64,000 bases of DNA from Gluconobacter kondonii. GTDB taxonomy: Bacteria > Pseudomonadota > Alphaproteobacteria > Acetobacterales > Acetobacteraceae. The notes beneath the pieces were generated by a model. The model saw only the letters and a program-made list of their open reading frames with translations. It had not been told where the DNA came from and did no database searches. The translations under genes were made by a program, and so were the position numbers. The stretch covers positions 186,001 through 250,000 of the forward strand of contig NZ_BEWP01000001.1 of NCBI RefSeq assembly GCF_002723995.1, read 5' to 3'. The first letter of the stretch is position 1. Each line of letters begins with the position of its first letter. This document shows positions 35,886 to 44,741 of this stretch, piece by piece.

Positions 35886-36176
35886 TCAGCCGATCACACC
35901 CATGATGTCGCTCTCTTTCATGATCAGCAGTTCTTCGCCGTCGATCTTGACCTCGGTGCCGGACCACTTGCCGAACAGCACCTTGTCACCAGCCTTGACG
36001 TCCAGAGCCACGATCTGGCCCTGCTCGTTGCGGGCACCCGGGCCGACAGAAACGACTTCGCCTTCGGTCGGCTTGTCCTTGGCGGTGTCAGGAATGATGA
36101 TGCCGCCAGCGGTCTTCTCTTCGCCCGTCAGGCGACGGACCACCACGCGGTCGTGAAGGGGACGAAACTTCGTCAT
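35886..36176 (-). CDS. groES: Co-chaperonin GroES (10 kDa)
   Basis: A 96-residue cap protein for GroEL. The conserved start [12 protein letters not shown], the mobile loop [18 protein letters not shown] (about residues 17-34) and the C-terminal [12 protein letters not shown] are typical. The frame extends 4 codons further, but the ATG at 36176 has GGAG six bases upstream and gives the family length. It is the first gene of the operon, and the CIRCE operator lies 77 bases upstream. Confidence 0.98.
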   Translation of the reverse strand: MTKFRPLHDRVVVRRLTGEEKTAGGIIIPDTAKDKPTEGEVVSVGPGARNEQGQIVALDVKAGDKVLFGKWSGTEVKIDGEELLIMKESDIMGVIG

Positions 36177-36252
36177 GGATCGCTCCATTTTTGGTCACGC
36201 CCTTGTAAAAAGCAGCATGACCGGGTTGCTGCACTCAATGACTGCAGTGCAT

Positions 36253-36279
36253 TTGGCACTCTCGCATGGAGAGTGCCAA
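36253..36279. promoter_or_regulatory. CIRCE operator (HrcA site) of groESL
   Basis: TTGGCACTC and GAGTGCCAA are perfect inverted repeats separated by exactly 9 bases, matching the CIRCE layout (TTAGCACTC-N9-GAGTGCTAA) except for one base in each arm. The site lies between groES and the DUF4169 gene. HrcA binds such sites and represses groESL until heat shock (established). Confidence 0.93.
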
Positions 36280-36305
36280 TGACATAGGCGCCCAACCCGT
36301 TTCCG

Positions 36306-36512
36306 TCAAGGTTTCTCGCTGTCGTTCCCAGACGGACCAGAAGAAAGTTTCCGCCCGTCGAGCAGGCTTTTCAGGCGCTGTTTTTCCATGTTTTCCGTCA
36401 GTTTCTGGCCCTTGGTCCGTCCATACAAACGACGGTTGGCATCCGCAACCTTGGCATCCTCAACGCCCTTGCGGCGTTTGCGTTCCCGGCGGAGATTGAT
36501 GACGTCGCTCAT
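36306..36512 (-). CDS. DUF4169 family small basic protein
   Basis: A 68-residue, very basic protein with helices rich in Arg and Lys (RRERKRRKGVEDAKVADANRRL) and a KQRL-like segment near the C-terminus. It matches the short DUF4169 family in Alphaproteobacteria. Function is unknown; the charge would allow nucleic-acid binding. The gene lies next to the groESL operator, on the same strand but upstream. The ATG follows a weak ribosome site and is 42 bases from the divergent hydrolase gene. Confidence 0.8.
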   Translation of the reverse strand: MSDVINLRRERKRRKGVEDAKVADANRRLYGRTKGQKLTENMEKQRLKSLLDGRKLSSGPSGNDSEKP

Positions 36513-36554
36513 GATTCATGGCCTTTCGGGCATGACAAGACTGGATAGACAGAC

Positions 36555-37265
36555 ATGAAACACAGCCCATCGGACAAGAAAACCCCCGTAACAGGCCAGA
36601 TGGTCAAGCTGACGGCTGCAGACGGACACAGCTTCGGCGCGTATGAGGCAGGCTCGGCGGAGTCGCCCCTCGCCCTCATCGTCGTACAGGAAATTTTCGG
36701 CCTGACCGATCATATCCGCAATGTCTGCAACGACTTCGCGGCCGAAGGCTTCCACGTCATTGCGCCGGCCGTTTTTGACCGTGCAAAAGCCGATGTGGTC
36801 CTGCCTTACTCACAGGCTGGCGTGACGGAAGGCCTCGAACTCCGTAGCCAGATCCCGTCCGACAAGACGCTTGCTGATATTACTGCCTGTGCGAAGGCCC
36901 TGCGTGATGCCGGACACAGGAAAGTCGGCATCATCGGCTTCTGCTGGGGTGGCCTGCTTGCCTGGCTGACGGCAACCCAGACCCATAACGTGGACGTGGC
37001 CGTCAGCTGGTATGGTGGTAGCATCGGCAACCATGTCGATACCGCGCCGCATTGTCCGGTCGAACTGCACTTCGGCGGTGAGGATTCCTCCATCCCCCAC
37101 ACCGAAATCCAGAAAATCCGCGACGCCCGCCCCGAGGTCGAGGAATATGTCTATGACGACGCCGGTCACGGGTTCGGCTGCCCCGAACGCCCAAGCTTCA
37201 ACCGCGACGCCCGCGATCTCGCCTGGTCCCGCAGCGTCGAATTTCTGAAAACACATCTCGCCTGA
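36555..37265 (+). CDS. Dienelactone hydrolase family protein
   Basis: A 236-residue alpha/beta hydrolase. The nucleophile elbow GFCWGG (about residue 125) holds the catalytic Cys, and the expected Asp and His are in GEDSSIPHTE and DAGHGFGCPE. Dienelactone hydrolases open cyclic lactones in aromatic degradation, but many family members act on other esters; the substrate here is unknown. No signal peptide is seen, so it is cytosolic. It is followed by a DUF2934 gene 106 bases away. Confidence 0.9.
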   Translation: MKHSPSDKKTPVTGQMVKLTAADGHSFGAYEAGSAESPLALIVVQEIFGLTDHIRNVCNDFAAEGFHVIAPAVFDRAKADVVLPYSQAGVTEGLELRSQIPSDKTLADITACAKALRDAGHRKVGIIGFCWGGLLAWLTATQTHNVDVAVSWYGGSIGNHVDTAPHCPVELHFGGEDSSIPHTEIQKIRDARPEVEEYVYDDAGHGFGCPERPSFNRDARDLAWSRSVEFLKTHLA

Positions 37266-37371
37266 AGCACACCCCCGACACGGTGACACAGACTGTCGCA
37301 AAACCGTGGAAGGGGTCTATAATGATTGTAACCCCGGCGAATACCGCACCGGATCAGACAGGAGTTTCAAG

Positions 37372-37635
37372 ATGAGCATCAATCCGCTCAAAGACGACCC
37401 CAAGCACGATGCCGCGATCCGTCACGAAGCGCGCCTTCTGTGGGAAGCCGATGGCAAGCCGGACTGTGGTCCCGAAGGCTATCTCGAAAAAGCCGCCGAC
37501 CTGATCTCCATCAAGGGCGTGCCGCAGGGCACTCCGGTCAAGGACCTGCCGCCGGTGGAACTGGACGGCGTAGAAATTGATGATGCACGGGCAGGCATCG
37601 ACCTGAACGCAGACCCGAACCATAATTTCGATTGA
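37372..37635 (+). CDS. DUF2934 domain protein
   Basis: An 87-residue acidic protein. The DUF2934 signature is IRHEARLLWEADGKPDCGPEG (positions about 12-32), where a short helix contains the conserved W-E-x-x-G. The frame begins further upstream, but the ATG at 37372 with CAGGAG upstream is preferred because the extra residues look unlike the family. Function is unknown. It faces the MTA phosphorylase gene; an 8-base inverted repeat at 37648-37674 separates the two. Confidence 0.8.
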   Translation: MSINPLKDDPKHDAAIRHEARLLWEADGKPDCGPEGYLEKAADLISIKGVPQGTPVKDLPPVELDGVEIDDARAGIDLNADPNHNFD

Positions 37636-37647
37636 TCAATGATATCT

Positions 37648-37674
37648 GCCGCGCCCGCTTTACGCAGGCGCGGC
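37648..37674. terminator. Hairpin between the convergent DUF2934 and mtnP genes
   Basis: GCCGCGCC and GGCGCGGC are perfect 8-base arms with an 11-base loop. There is no T-run, so intrinsic termination is possible but not assured. Confidence 0.4.
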
Positions 37675-37684
37675 GTTCAGGGCT

Positions 37685-38575
37685 TCAGCCCTGCTTCAGA
37701 ACACGTCCGGCCACGGCATCAAGCTTGGCCAGCAGCTTCGGATCGCGTGCAGCCGGAGCGGTGATGATCGCGTGATCCAGAGCGCGCTCGGCACTGGCGT
37801 CGACCGAACGCTTCTTGCCCAGCACCGGAATGACAGCCTTCACAAGGCGGCGCGCATTCTCTGCATTGCCCGTCATGACCTTCACGACAGCCTCGACCGT
37901 CACGCTGTCATGCTCGCTGTGCCAGCAGTCGAAATCCGTGACCATCGCAACGGTCGCGTAGTTCATCTCAGCTTCGCGGGCGAGCTTAGCTTCCGGCATG
38001 TTCGTCATGCCCACAACCGAACAGCCCCAGGACCGGTAGAGCTCGCTCTCTGCGCGCGTGGAGAACTGCGGCCCTTCCATCACCAAGTACGTCCCGCCCC
38101 GTGTGAACGGAATCCCAAGCGCACTTGCTTCGTCCTGCACCACATCCAGCACGCGTGCCGAAACCGGATCCGCCATGCCGACATGCGCCACACAGCCCGT
38201 ATCGAAGAAACTCTTTTCACGCGCGAAACTGCGATCAATGAACTGGTCCACCAGCACGAAATGCCCCGGCGGCAGCTCTTCCTTGAGCGATCCCACAGCC
38301 GAAAGTGACAGAATATCGGTCACCCCCGCACGCTTGAGCGCATCGATATTGGCGCGGAAATTCAGGCGCGACGGCGGAATGGGGTGACCCCGCCCATGAC
38401 GAGGCAGAAACACGCACTGCACGCCCTCGAACGTCCCGAACAGCAGTTCGTCGGATGGCTCACCCCAAGGCGTTTCAACCTTGCGCCATTCCTTGTTTTC
38501 GAGTCCGTCGATATCGTACAGCCCCGAACCACCGATCACACCGATGACGGGCTGGATTTCCTGTTCCGAAGACAT
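37685..38575 (-). CDS. mtnP: S-methyl-5'-thioadenosine phosphorylase
   Basis: A 296-residue purine nucleoside phosphorylase family enzyme that splits MTA into adenine and methylthioribose-1-phosphate in methionine salvage. The phosphate loop IGVIGGSGLYDIDG is near the N-terminus, FLPRHGRGH follows (about residue 65), and the later VMEGPQFSTRAESELYR gives the MTA substrate region. VGMTNMPEAKLAREAEMNYA is typical for the family. The frame opens much further upstream; the ATG at 38575 has CAGGAAC five bases ahead and starts at the fold. No other salvage genes are near. Confidence 0.95.
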   Translation of the reverse strand: MSSEQEIQPVIGVIGGSGLYDIDGLENKEWRKVETPWGEPSDELLFGTFEGVQCVFLPRHGRGHPIPPSRLNFRANIDALKRAGVTDILSLSAVGSLKEELPPGHFVLVDQFIDRSFAREKSFFDTGCVAHVGMADPVSARVLDVVQDEASALGIPFTRGGTYLVMEGPQFSTRAESELYRSWGCSVVGMTNMPEAKLAREAEMNYATVAMVTDFDCWHSEHDSVTVEAVVKVMTGNAENARRLVKAVIPVLGKKRSVDASAERALDHAIITAPAARDPKLLAKLDAVAGRVLKQG

Positions 38576-38861
38576 GTCTGTTCCTGACTGTTGTTTGGTC
38601 CGCTCGCCCGTTCTGGACCACGAGAACGCCCGGCGCGCAAGCCTCCTGCGCCGGACAGGCCCCTTTCCCGCATTCAGCAAAATATTTTCACAAAACCCAG
38701 CATTTTTACGAAATGAAAACGTCTTTACGCCATCGTCCCGCCACGGATGCCCGCCACCAATGAGCGTCAGTCATGCATCAGCCAACTGTTCGACGACGGC
38801 ACGATTTGCTAGGACACTGCGCGTAACGAAGTTTTGTCCTGTATAGACGGGGGAAGAAAAA
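38576..38861. promoter_or_regulatory. Divergent promoter region of mtnP and hemF
   Basis: 286 bases between two divergent genes, with no gene visible. On the mtnP side there are two inverted repeats: GGTCC/GGACC around 38597-38619 and CCGGCGC/GCGCCGG at 38630-38654. On the hemF side AGGACA and TGTCCT at 38812-38837 are an inverted pair, followed by TATAGA, a possible -10 box near the start. Confidence 0.45.
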
Positions 38862-39779
38862 ATGGACCAGATCAGCCCCGGTTTCGCCGAAACCGTTCGT
38901 CCAGACGTACCTCACGACGCCCTCAAGCAGGACGCCAAAGCCTGGTTCGAAACCCTCCGTGACCGCATCTGCGCGTCCTACGAAAAACTCGAAGACGAAG
39001 CGGCCGAAGGTGGTTCGCAGGTCCTGCGCGACCGCACCGCCCCCGGCCGTTTCGAACGCACGGCCTGGAGCCGCCCCGAAGGCGGTTCAGGTGTCATGTC
39101 CGTCATGCGCGGTCGCGTGTTCGAGAAAGTCGGCGTCAATGTCTCGACCGTCTGGGGCGAGTTTTCCCCCGAATTCCGCAAAAATATTCAGGGGGCCGAA
39201 GAAGACCCGCGTTTCTTTGCAACCGGCGTCTCCCTCGTCGCCCATCCGTGCAATCCGAATGTCAGTGCCGCGCATTTCAACACGCGCATGATCATCACGA
39301 CGAAGGGCTGGTTCGGCGGCGGCGGGGACATTACGCCCATGTTCCCTGACAGCGCGGAAGCGCGGTCGGACGCGGACTATTTCCACAAATCGTTCGAAGA
39401 TGCCTGCAACCGTCACGATCCGGAGCATTACCCCCGCTTCAAGGAATGGTGCGACCGCTACTTCCACCTGTCCCACCGCAACGAACCACGCGGTCTGGGC
39501 GGCATTTTCTACGATCAGTTCTCTACCGGAAATGTGGATCAGGACTTCGCCTTCACGAAGGATGTCGGCATGGCCTTCCATGATGCCTACCCCGCTGTCG
39601 TGCGCCGCCGGATGTTCACCCCTTGGACCGAAGCGGACCGCGATGCCCAGCTCATCCGCCGTGGCCGGTATGTGGAGTTCAACCTGCTGCATGACCGTGG
39701 CACGCTGTTCGGTCTCAAGACGGGCGGCAACACGGAAGCCATCCTCATGAGCATGCCGCCGGAAGTCCGCTGGCCGTGA
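38862..39779 (+). CDS. hemF: Oxygen-dependent coproporphyrinogen III oxidase
   Basis: A 305-residue aerobic haem-synthesis enzyme that oxidatively decarboxylates coproporphyrinogen III to protoporphyrinogen IX using O2. Typical blocks: HFNTRMI, the [13 protein letters not shown] segment (about residues 150-162), [19 protein letters not shown], and [20 protein letters not shown] near the C-terminus. A strong ribosome site GGGGGAAG precedes the ATG. It overlaps the next gene, encoding an exported binding protein, by 4 bases (GTGA). hemC and hemD lie 9-11 kb away in the window. Confidence 0.97.
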   Translation: MDQISPGFAETVRPDVPHDALKQDAKAWFETLRDRICASYEKLEDEAAEGGSQVLRDRTAPGRFERTAWSRPEGGSGVMSVMRGRVFEKVGVNVSTVWGEFSPEFRKNIQGAEEDPRFFATGVSLVAHPCNPNVSAAHFNTRMIITTKGWFGGGGDITPMFPDSAEARSDADYFHKSFEDACNRHDPEHYPRFKEWCDRYFHLSHRNEPRGLGGIFYDQFSTGNVDQDFAFTKDVGMAFHDAYPAVVRRRMFTPWTEADRDAQLIRRGRYVEFNLLHDRGTLFGLKTGGNTEAILMSMPPEVRWP

Positions 39780-40858
39780 GACTGACCCGACGTGCCGCCC
39801 TGAAAGGGCTGGCGGCCCTTGGCGGAACCGCTCCCTTCCTGAACACCCCGGCCCGCGCCGGGACTCTGGCGGATGTTCAGCTCCTTCTGGGCGGCACGCT
39901 CGCCTCCATCCCCGGCCAGTTCGCAGAACTGGCAAGCGGCGCCATTTCCCACACACTAGATCTGGCGACACCTCTCGAACTGACCCCAGATATCGGACAG
40001 GACGGCGTTCGCGCCGCCAATCTGTTCGACGCCAACAGCGCACCCGACGGTAATACGGCGCTGGCCTTTCCCGGCGCCACACTTCTGGCATCCCTGACGG
40101 GCGATTCCCGCGTTCATTACGATTTCGGACGCTGGACTCCCGTCCTCGTGGCCTCCACCACAACCGTCGTCATTGCCCGCGCCGAACTGCACAAGACCCT
40201 GCGCAGCCGCCTGACGGGTTTCTTTCACGATCATCCCGTCCGCCTTGCCGTCTCCCGCATTGGCGGCCCGGAACTGAATGCCCTGATGGGCCTCTCGCTT
40301 CTCGGCCTGCGTCCCATTCCCGTGCCCGGTTATGTGAATTCGTCAAACGCCCTGACCGCCCTGCATGAAGGCACTGTCGATGCCGTGCAGATTTCTCCCT
40401 ACACGCTCGACCGACCGCTTGATGATGTCCTCGCCAACCTGCCCGAAGGCACGAGCGCGATCTACTACACCGGCGATCTGACCGACACGCATTCGACGAG
40501 CATCCCCATTTTCATGGAAGCGTATCAGCAGGCCCGGCACCGCGCGCCTGAAGGGCCGTTCTATCATGCGTGGCAGGCCGTCTCCGCCGCCGCAGATACG
40601 GCCATGGCCATTGCCCTCCCCATGCTGACCCCACCTGAGATTGTCGCGCAATGGAACCAAGCCTGCACGGCTGCCACTGCGGATGCCGGTGTGAGGCGCT
40701 GGGCAGAGACGCATCATTTCAAGCTGGTCACGGGCGACAACGCGGCCCCGTTCCTCTCACGGGCCGTTCCCGATCTGGGCGCCACGCTGGCCCTGCGCCG
40801 CTGGCTCGCCGTCAATACACCGCGCTGGCGCGAAGGGCAGGAAACCCGCCACCTCTGA
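39776..40858 (+). CDS. Exported substrate-binding protein (Bug/TctC-like), Tat signal
   Basis: A 360-residue protein with a twin-arginine type signal ([15 protein letters not shown]) and an Ala-x-Ala cleavage region (ARAGT). The remaining region looks like a periplasmic binding protein of the Bug/TctC type: a repeated lobe pattern, and a [15 protein letters not shown] pocket region. It lacks strong motifs, so the family call is moderate. The GTG start overlaps hemF by 4 bases, so it is translationally coupled to a haem enzyme. No permease genes adjoin it. Ligand is unknown; haem precursor binding would be guesswork. Confidence 0.72.
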   Translation: MRLTRRAALKGLAALGGTAPFLNTPARAGTLADVQLLLGGTLASIPGQFAELASGAISHTLDLATPLELTPDIGQDGVRAANLFDANSAPDGNTALAFPGATLLASLTGDSRVHYDFGRWTPVLVASTTTVVIARAELHKTLRSRLTGFFHDHPVRLAVSRIGGPELNALMGLSLLGLRPIPVPGYVNSSNALTALHEGTVDAVQISPYTLDRPLDDVLANLPEGTSAIYYTGDLTDTHSTSIPIFMEAYQQARHRAPEGPFYHAWQAVSAAADTAMAIALPMLTPPEIVAQWNQACTAATADAGVRRWAETHHFKLVTGDNAAPFLSRAVPDLGATLALRRWLAVNTPRWREGQETRHL

Positions 40859-40863
40859 CAGCT

Positions 40864-41427
40864 TCAGCGACGGCGCGTTTTCAACAGAATCCGGACTGAT
40901 CCGTGATTGGCCGCATGGGGGTGCACAACGGCCAGAACCATTGAGCGCAGATCCCCGCGCTGAAGCCACATTGGTAGCTCGCGACGAATCAGCCCGCTGG
41001 TCTCGCCGCTTCCAAGCCCCGTCACCACCTCTACACAACGCCAGTTTCGAACCCGCGCACGCTGCATAAAATCATACAGTCGCTCGAACGCCTCCTGCAC
41101 GACATAACCATGCAGATCGAGCCGCGCATCCACTTTCATCTGCCCGCGTGACAGACGTTTCCAGCTCGTATCATCCAGCCCCGGTGCCCGGACACCCACC
41201 GAAAGTTCCGCAGGACGCGGTTTCGGCTTCTCAGACTGTAGAGGCAGAAAAGAGCGTTTCGTCACGACAGGCATGGGGCGCGGGACCTCCGGTATGGAGG
41301 CAGGAGGCTCGACCTTGGCCGCAGACACTATACGATGCGGGGAGCGCGGAGACCGCAACGGCTTGATATCGCGGACAACCATCCGCCACAGCGTCGCTTC
41401 CTCCTCCCTCAGATCCCGCTTCGCCAC
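40864..41427 (-). CDS. Smr (MutS2 C-terminal type) domain protein
   Basis: About 187 residues. A basic/disordered N-terminal region is followed by the Smr domain: LDLHGYVVQEAFERLYDF, then EVVTGLGSGETSGLIRR, and the end VHPHAANHGSVRILLKTRR. LDLHG and TGLGSGE are the hallmarks of Smr nuclease-like domains; the HGxG catalytic pattern is changed to GLGSG. Some Smr proteins cleave DNA or mRNA on stalled ribosomes. Starts at GTG 41427 (GAGGA upstream) or ATG 41463 are both possible; the GTG is preferred. It is convergent with the binding-protein gene. Confidence 0.87.
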   Translation of the reverse strand: MAKRDLREEEATLWRMVVRDIKPLRSPRSPHRIVSAAKVEPPASIPEVPRPMPVVTKRSFLPLQSEKPKPRPAELSVGVRAPGLDDTSWKRLSRGQMKVDARLDLHGYVVQEAFERLYDFMQRARVRNWRCVEVVTGLGSGETSGLIRRELPMWLQRGDLRSMVLAVVHPHAANHGSVRILLKTRRR

Positions 41428-41583
41428 ACTATCCTCACTTCCTGTCCGGCCACCCTTGTCCATCAGACAATTCAAGCCACGAGCATGTAACGGCTTCGGG
41501 CATCATTGAACAATGTTCTTTCGGGACTTTCCGCCCGCGGATGCGTTTACGCCTCAGGTTCCATTTTCCGAAAGAACAGGACC

Positions 41584-41793
41584 ATGAGCCATCTGACACA
41601 GGAAGAGCGCGACAGCCTCCCCGATAGCGCCTTCGCCCTGCCTGAAAAACGCGCCTATCCGATCGATACCCGCGCCCGCGCCAGCAACGCCAAGGCCCGG
41701 GCCACACAGGAATACGAACGCGGCCTGCTGACGGCGGAAGAACGTGAGCGGATCGACAAGGCCGCCGACCGCCGTCTCGCGCAGGACGATTGA
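41584..41793 (+). CDS. Small conserved protein with FALPEKRAYPID motif
   Basis: A 69-residue protein. Its FALPEKRAYPIDTRARASNAKAR stretch (about residues 15-37) resembles a short motif seen in small bacterial and prophage-linked proteins (DUF6582-like), in which residues like FPI and a His/Arg-rich helix occur; the family call is tentative. The rest is a charged helix (AEERERIDKAADRRL). The ATG at 41584 has AGGA upstream; a longer frame exists but looks non-coding. Function unknown. It stands alone between the Smr gene (divergent) and the lipase gene. Confidence 0.6.
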   Translation: MSHLTQEERDSLPDSAFALPEKRAYPIDTRARASNAKARATQEYERGLLTAEERERIDKAADRRLAQDD

Positions 41794-41919
41794 ACTGCCC
41801 GCATCACTTCAGGCGCCATCTTTTACACAAAGCCATTTTAAATTCACTTGACGTTAAGGACCATGCCGTCAGTCTCGCTTGCAACGCCAGACCGGCCCAA
41901 GACCGACCTAGGATATTCC

Positions 41920-43104
41920 ATGCCCCTGCCTTTCCTGCGCAAATTCGCCCCCCTTCTCGCCAGCACCGCCCTTTGTTTCAGCGCGGCACAGGCCGCAGCC
42001 CCCTCCGGCGCCCAGAAACCCGGAACCATCACAGCCTCGGCGCCGCTGGCCGCAGCCCTCAGCCTTCCGGGCGCAGGACGTGCCCTGCGTATCACCTATC
42101 TTTCGACGAACGGCATTACCGGCAAGGGCCTCGTTCCCGTCACGGCCGAAATCATCCTTCCCCCCGGCCCCGCACCACAGGGCGGCTGGCCGATCGTCGC
42201 CTGGGCACACGGCACTGTTGGCGTGGACGATAGCTGCGCCCCCTCCCTCAATCCCTATAACGATCGCAACAGCACCTATCTTTCAACATGGATGAAACGC
42301 GGCTTCGCCATCGTCGCAACGGACTATCAGGGCCTCGGCGGACCCGGCACGCATGCCTATCTGGACACCCGCGTCGAAGCCTATAGCGTCCTCGACAGCA
42401 TCCGCGCCGCACTGGCCAACGTGCCGGACCTGCAAAACAAAATCATGATCGTCGGCCAGTCTCAGGGCGGAGGTGCCGCCGTCGCTACAGCGGCCTATGC
42501 GCCGACCTACGCCCCTGAACTGGACATTCGCGGCACCGTGGCTACTGGAGCCCCCTACGTCACGCCCGAACTTCTTGGGGATCTGCTCAAGAATGCCGCC
42601 CATCCCGACGCAGGCTACAGCCCGCTCGTCGATTATGTCCTCTACCTTGCCACCGGACTGGCAGGACACGACCCGCATTTCCGTCCCGAAGAAGCCTTCA
42701 CCCCCAAGGCGCTGCCCTTCTATCGCAAGGCGGCGCATGAATGCCTGACATCCCTGTCCCAGCAGACACAGGCCGCTGGCCTGACATTGCACAACACGCT
42801 CCAGCCGACCTTTCTCAAGGCCATCAGCCCGGCTCTGAAGGGCATGGAGTTCCCAACCCTCAAACTGGCCCAGCCCCTCTTCACCGGGACGGGCACAGAA
42901 GACCGTGACGTCCCACCTGCGCTCCAGCTTGGGCTGGTTAAAGCCGCCTGCGCTGCCGGATCGCTTGTTCAGGCGCATCTCTACAAGGGTCTGAACCACA
43001 GTGAGACGGTCAACGGCTCTTTGGCCGATTCCGCGATCTTCACCAACGAAGTCATGACCGGCCAGCCTGTCCCGCCACAGTGCAATCCCGTTCCGCAACA
43101 ATAA
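41920..43104 (+). CDS. Secreted lipase-like alpha/beta hydrolase
   Basis: A 394-residue protein with a Sec signal peptide (PLPFLRKFAPLLASTALCFSAAQA) followed by a hydrolase of the secretory lipase (LIP) type. Ser of GQSQGGG (about residue 180) is the nucleophile; the Asp and late His (LNHSE) complete a plausible triad. Cys residues (DDSCAP, HECLT, PQCNP) suggest disulphides in the periplasm. Substrate is unknown. The frame continues upstream to 41848; the ATG at 41920 has AGGA six bases upstream and begins exactly at the signal. It ends at a bidirectional terminator. Confidence 0.9.
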   Translation: MPLPFLRKFAPLLASTALCFSAAQAAAPSGAQKPGTITASAPLAAALSLPGAGRALRITYLSTNGITGKGLVPVTAEIILPPGPAPQGGWPIVAWAHGTVGVDDSCAPSLNPYNDRNSTYLSTWMKRGFAIVATDYQGLGGPGTHAYLDTRVEAYSVLDSIRAALANVPDLQNKIMIVGQSQGGGAAVATAAYAPTYAPELDIRGTVATGAPYVTPELLGDLLKNAAHPDAGYSPLVDYVLYLATGLAGHDPHFRPEEAFTPKALPFYRKAAHECLTSLSQQTQAAGLTLHNTLQPTFLKAISPALKGMEFPTLKLAQPLFTGTGTEDRDVPPALQLGLVKAACAAGSLVQAHLYKGLNHSETVNGSLADSAIFTNEVMTGQPVPPQCNPVPQQ

Positions 43105-43124
43105 GCCTTTACAGACACATTCCA

Positions 43125-43162
43125 TAAAAAAAACGGCCCCGGATGATCCGGGGCCGTTTTTT
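43125..43162. terminator. Bidirectional terminator between lipase and peroxidase genes
   Basis: AAACGGCCCCGG and CCGGGGCCGTTT flank a 4-base loop, with A-run and T-run on either side. It serves the convergent genes ending at 43104 and 43185. Confidence 0.96.
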
Positions 43163-43184
43163 ATTTCCGCAGTTTCCGCAGACT

Positions 43185-44660
43185 TCAGTTCGAAGCCGGA
43201 GCCTGCAACGGCTGGTCAGCGGGCACATCCTTCAGAGGAATGCCTTCATATTTGCCTGTCAGCGTCTTGAGGAACGCCACGATATCCGCCACATCCTGAT
43301 CGGCGATGTCCCGATCCGGCGTCTCGTAACGTGCCATTTCCCGCACGACCTGCTCCAGTGTGGTGGCCGAACCATCATGCAGCCACGGGCCGGTCAGTTC
43401 GACATTGCGCAGGTTCGGAACCTTGAACCGCGCCCGATCGCCTTCCGCATGGGTCACAGACAGGCGCCCTTCGTCGGCAGCCGTCAGCTTCGTGTGACGG
43501 TTTTCGAAATACGGGCCTTCCAACCCAAGAATCTCGTAAGCGTCACCGCCCACGGCAATACCGCTATGGCAGCCTGAGCAGCCGATTTCCTTGAAGCGCT
43601 CATAGCCGCGCTTTTCCTGCGCCGTAATCGCCTTCGCATCGCCCTTCAGATACAGATCGAAACGGCTGTCCGGCGTGATCAGCGTCTTTTCATATTCCGC
43701 AATCGCGCCTGTGATCGTGTCCTTGTCGATCTGATCGGAACCGAATGCCGCCTCGAACTGCCCAGCATAAGCGGGGGTGCTGCGGACATGCTCGGCCACT
43801 GTCGCCCAGTCATGCGACCCCATTTCGAGCGGGTTCATGACCGGACCTGCCGCCTGCTCCGCCAGATCCTTCGCACGACCGTTCCAGAACTGGGACATGC
43901 TGAACACGGAATTATAGACGCTGGGTACATTGATCGGCCCCTTTTGGCCCCCAATACCCGTCGCGGTCGTCAGATTGTCCACGCCGCCCTTGTCCAGACC
44001 ATGACAGCTTGCACAGTTGAGGGTTCCGTCACCCGACAAGCCCTTGTCGAAGAACAGCGCCCGGCCGAGTTCGGCCTTCTTCCAGTCCACGCCAACGCTC
44101 TCGGGAATTGGCTGGATCGGCTCGCCACGGAACTGCGCTGCCACGCCCGGGGTCGCATAATAACGCTCACGCTGTTCACGCACCCAGTTCAGGATGTCTA
44201 CGCGCTGCTTCTCGTTCAGATGGGCATGCGGATGCATCAGCAGATAAGCCGCAGGCGGCATACGGTTCTGGGTGATGACTTCCTCGATGCGCGAAAGCTG
44301 CTCGACCGAAGGCGGCTTGCCCTGCTGCAACGCGGCCAGAACAGGCGCATATTCGAAATGACGCTGTCCCTGCACCAGATCGCGCTTCATGATCTGGTTG
44401 GCCAGCGGCAGACTGAAATAGAACGGCAGGTTCGCATTCTGCGTATGGCAGTAATCGCAGCGTACTTCGCTCAGAGCTGCAAAAGCCGCCATTGCCGTCG
44501 GGTCCTGACGCGTTGGGCTGCTGGCAGGAAGCTGCGGTGCTCCAGCATGATCGAAATGCTCGAGATAAGTGACAGTCCCGCCCCAGGCGACAACGCCCAG
44601 CGCCACCAGACCGGCAATTCCCTTTGTAATCGTGCTGGAACGCACCACTTTTCTCCTCAT
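43185..44660 (-). CDS. Three-haem cytochrome c peroxidase (YhjA-like)
   Basis: A 491-residue membrane-anchored periplasmic peroxidase. An N-terminal hydrophobic anchor (residues about 13-35) precedes an extra haem domain with CDYCH (about residue 80), then the two-haem peroxidase core with CASCHG (about 220) and CSGCHS (about 380). Three CxxCH motifs set it apart from ordinary two-haem CcpA; E. coli YhjA has this layout and takes electrons from quinol. Removal of H2O2 in the periplasm is expected. The TTG at 44705 starts a longer frame, but the ATG at 44660 is preferred. It is divergent from nothing nearby, with only 81 bases to the methyltransferase gene. Confidence 0.93.
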   Translation of the reverse strand: MRRKVVRSSTITKGIAGLVALGVVAWGGTVTYLEHFDHAGAPQLPASSPTRQDPTAMAAFAALSEVRCDYCHTQNANLPFYFSLPLANQIMKRDLVQGQRHFEYAPVLAALQQGKPPSVEQLSRIEEVITQNRMPPAAYLLMHPHAHLNEKQRVDILNWVREQRERYYATPGVAAQFRGEPIQPIPESVGVDWKKAELGRALFFDKGLSGDGTLNCASCHGLDKGGVDNLTTATGIGGQKGPINVPSVYNSVFSMSQFWNGRAKDLAEQAAGPVMNPLEMGSHDWATVAEHVRSTPAYAGQFEAAFGSDQIDKDTITGAIAEYEKTLITPDSRFDLYLKGDAKAITAQEKRGYERFKEIGCSGCHSGIAVGGDAYEILGLEGPYFENRHTKLTAADEGRLSVTHAEGDRARFKVPNLRNVELTGPWLHDGSATTLEQVVREMARYETPDRDIADQDVADIVAFLKTLTGKYEGIPLKDVPADQPLQAPASN

Positions 44661-44741
44661 ACTCACGGTGTCGTGATAATGTCGAAAAGTGACACGCAAA
44701 GTCAAAGTGATTGAACCTGTCAGAAAAACAGGTGTCGTCGA

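Noticed and set aside
37678-37693. CAGGGCT-TC-AGCCCTG palindrome at the mtnP stop
   Set aside because: It lies in the last codons of mtnP; the composition makes a chance hairpin likely and there is no T-run.
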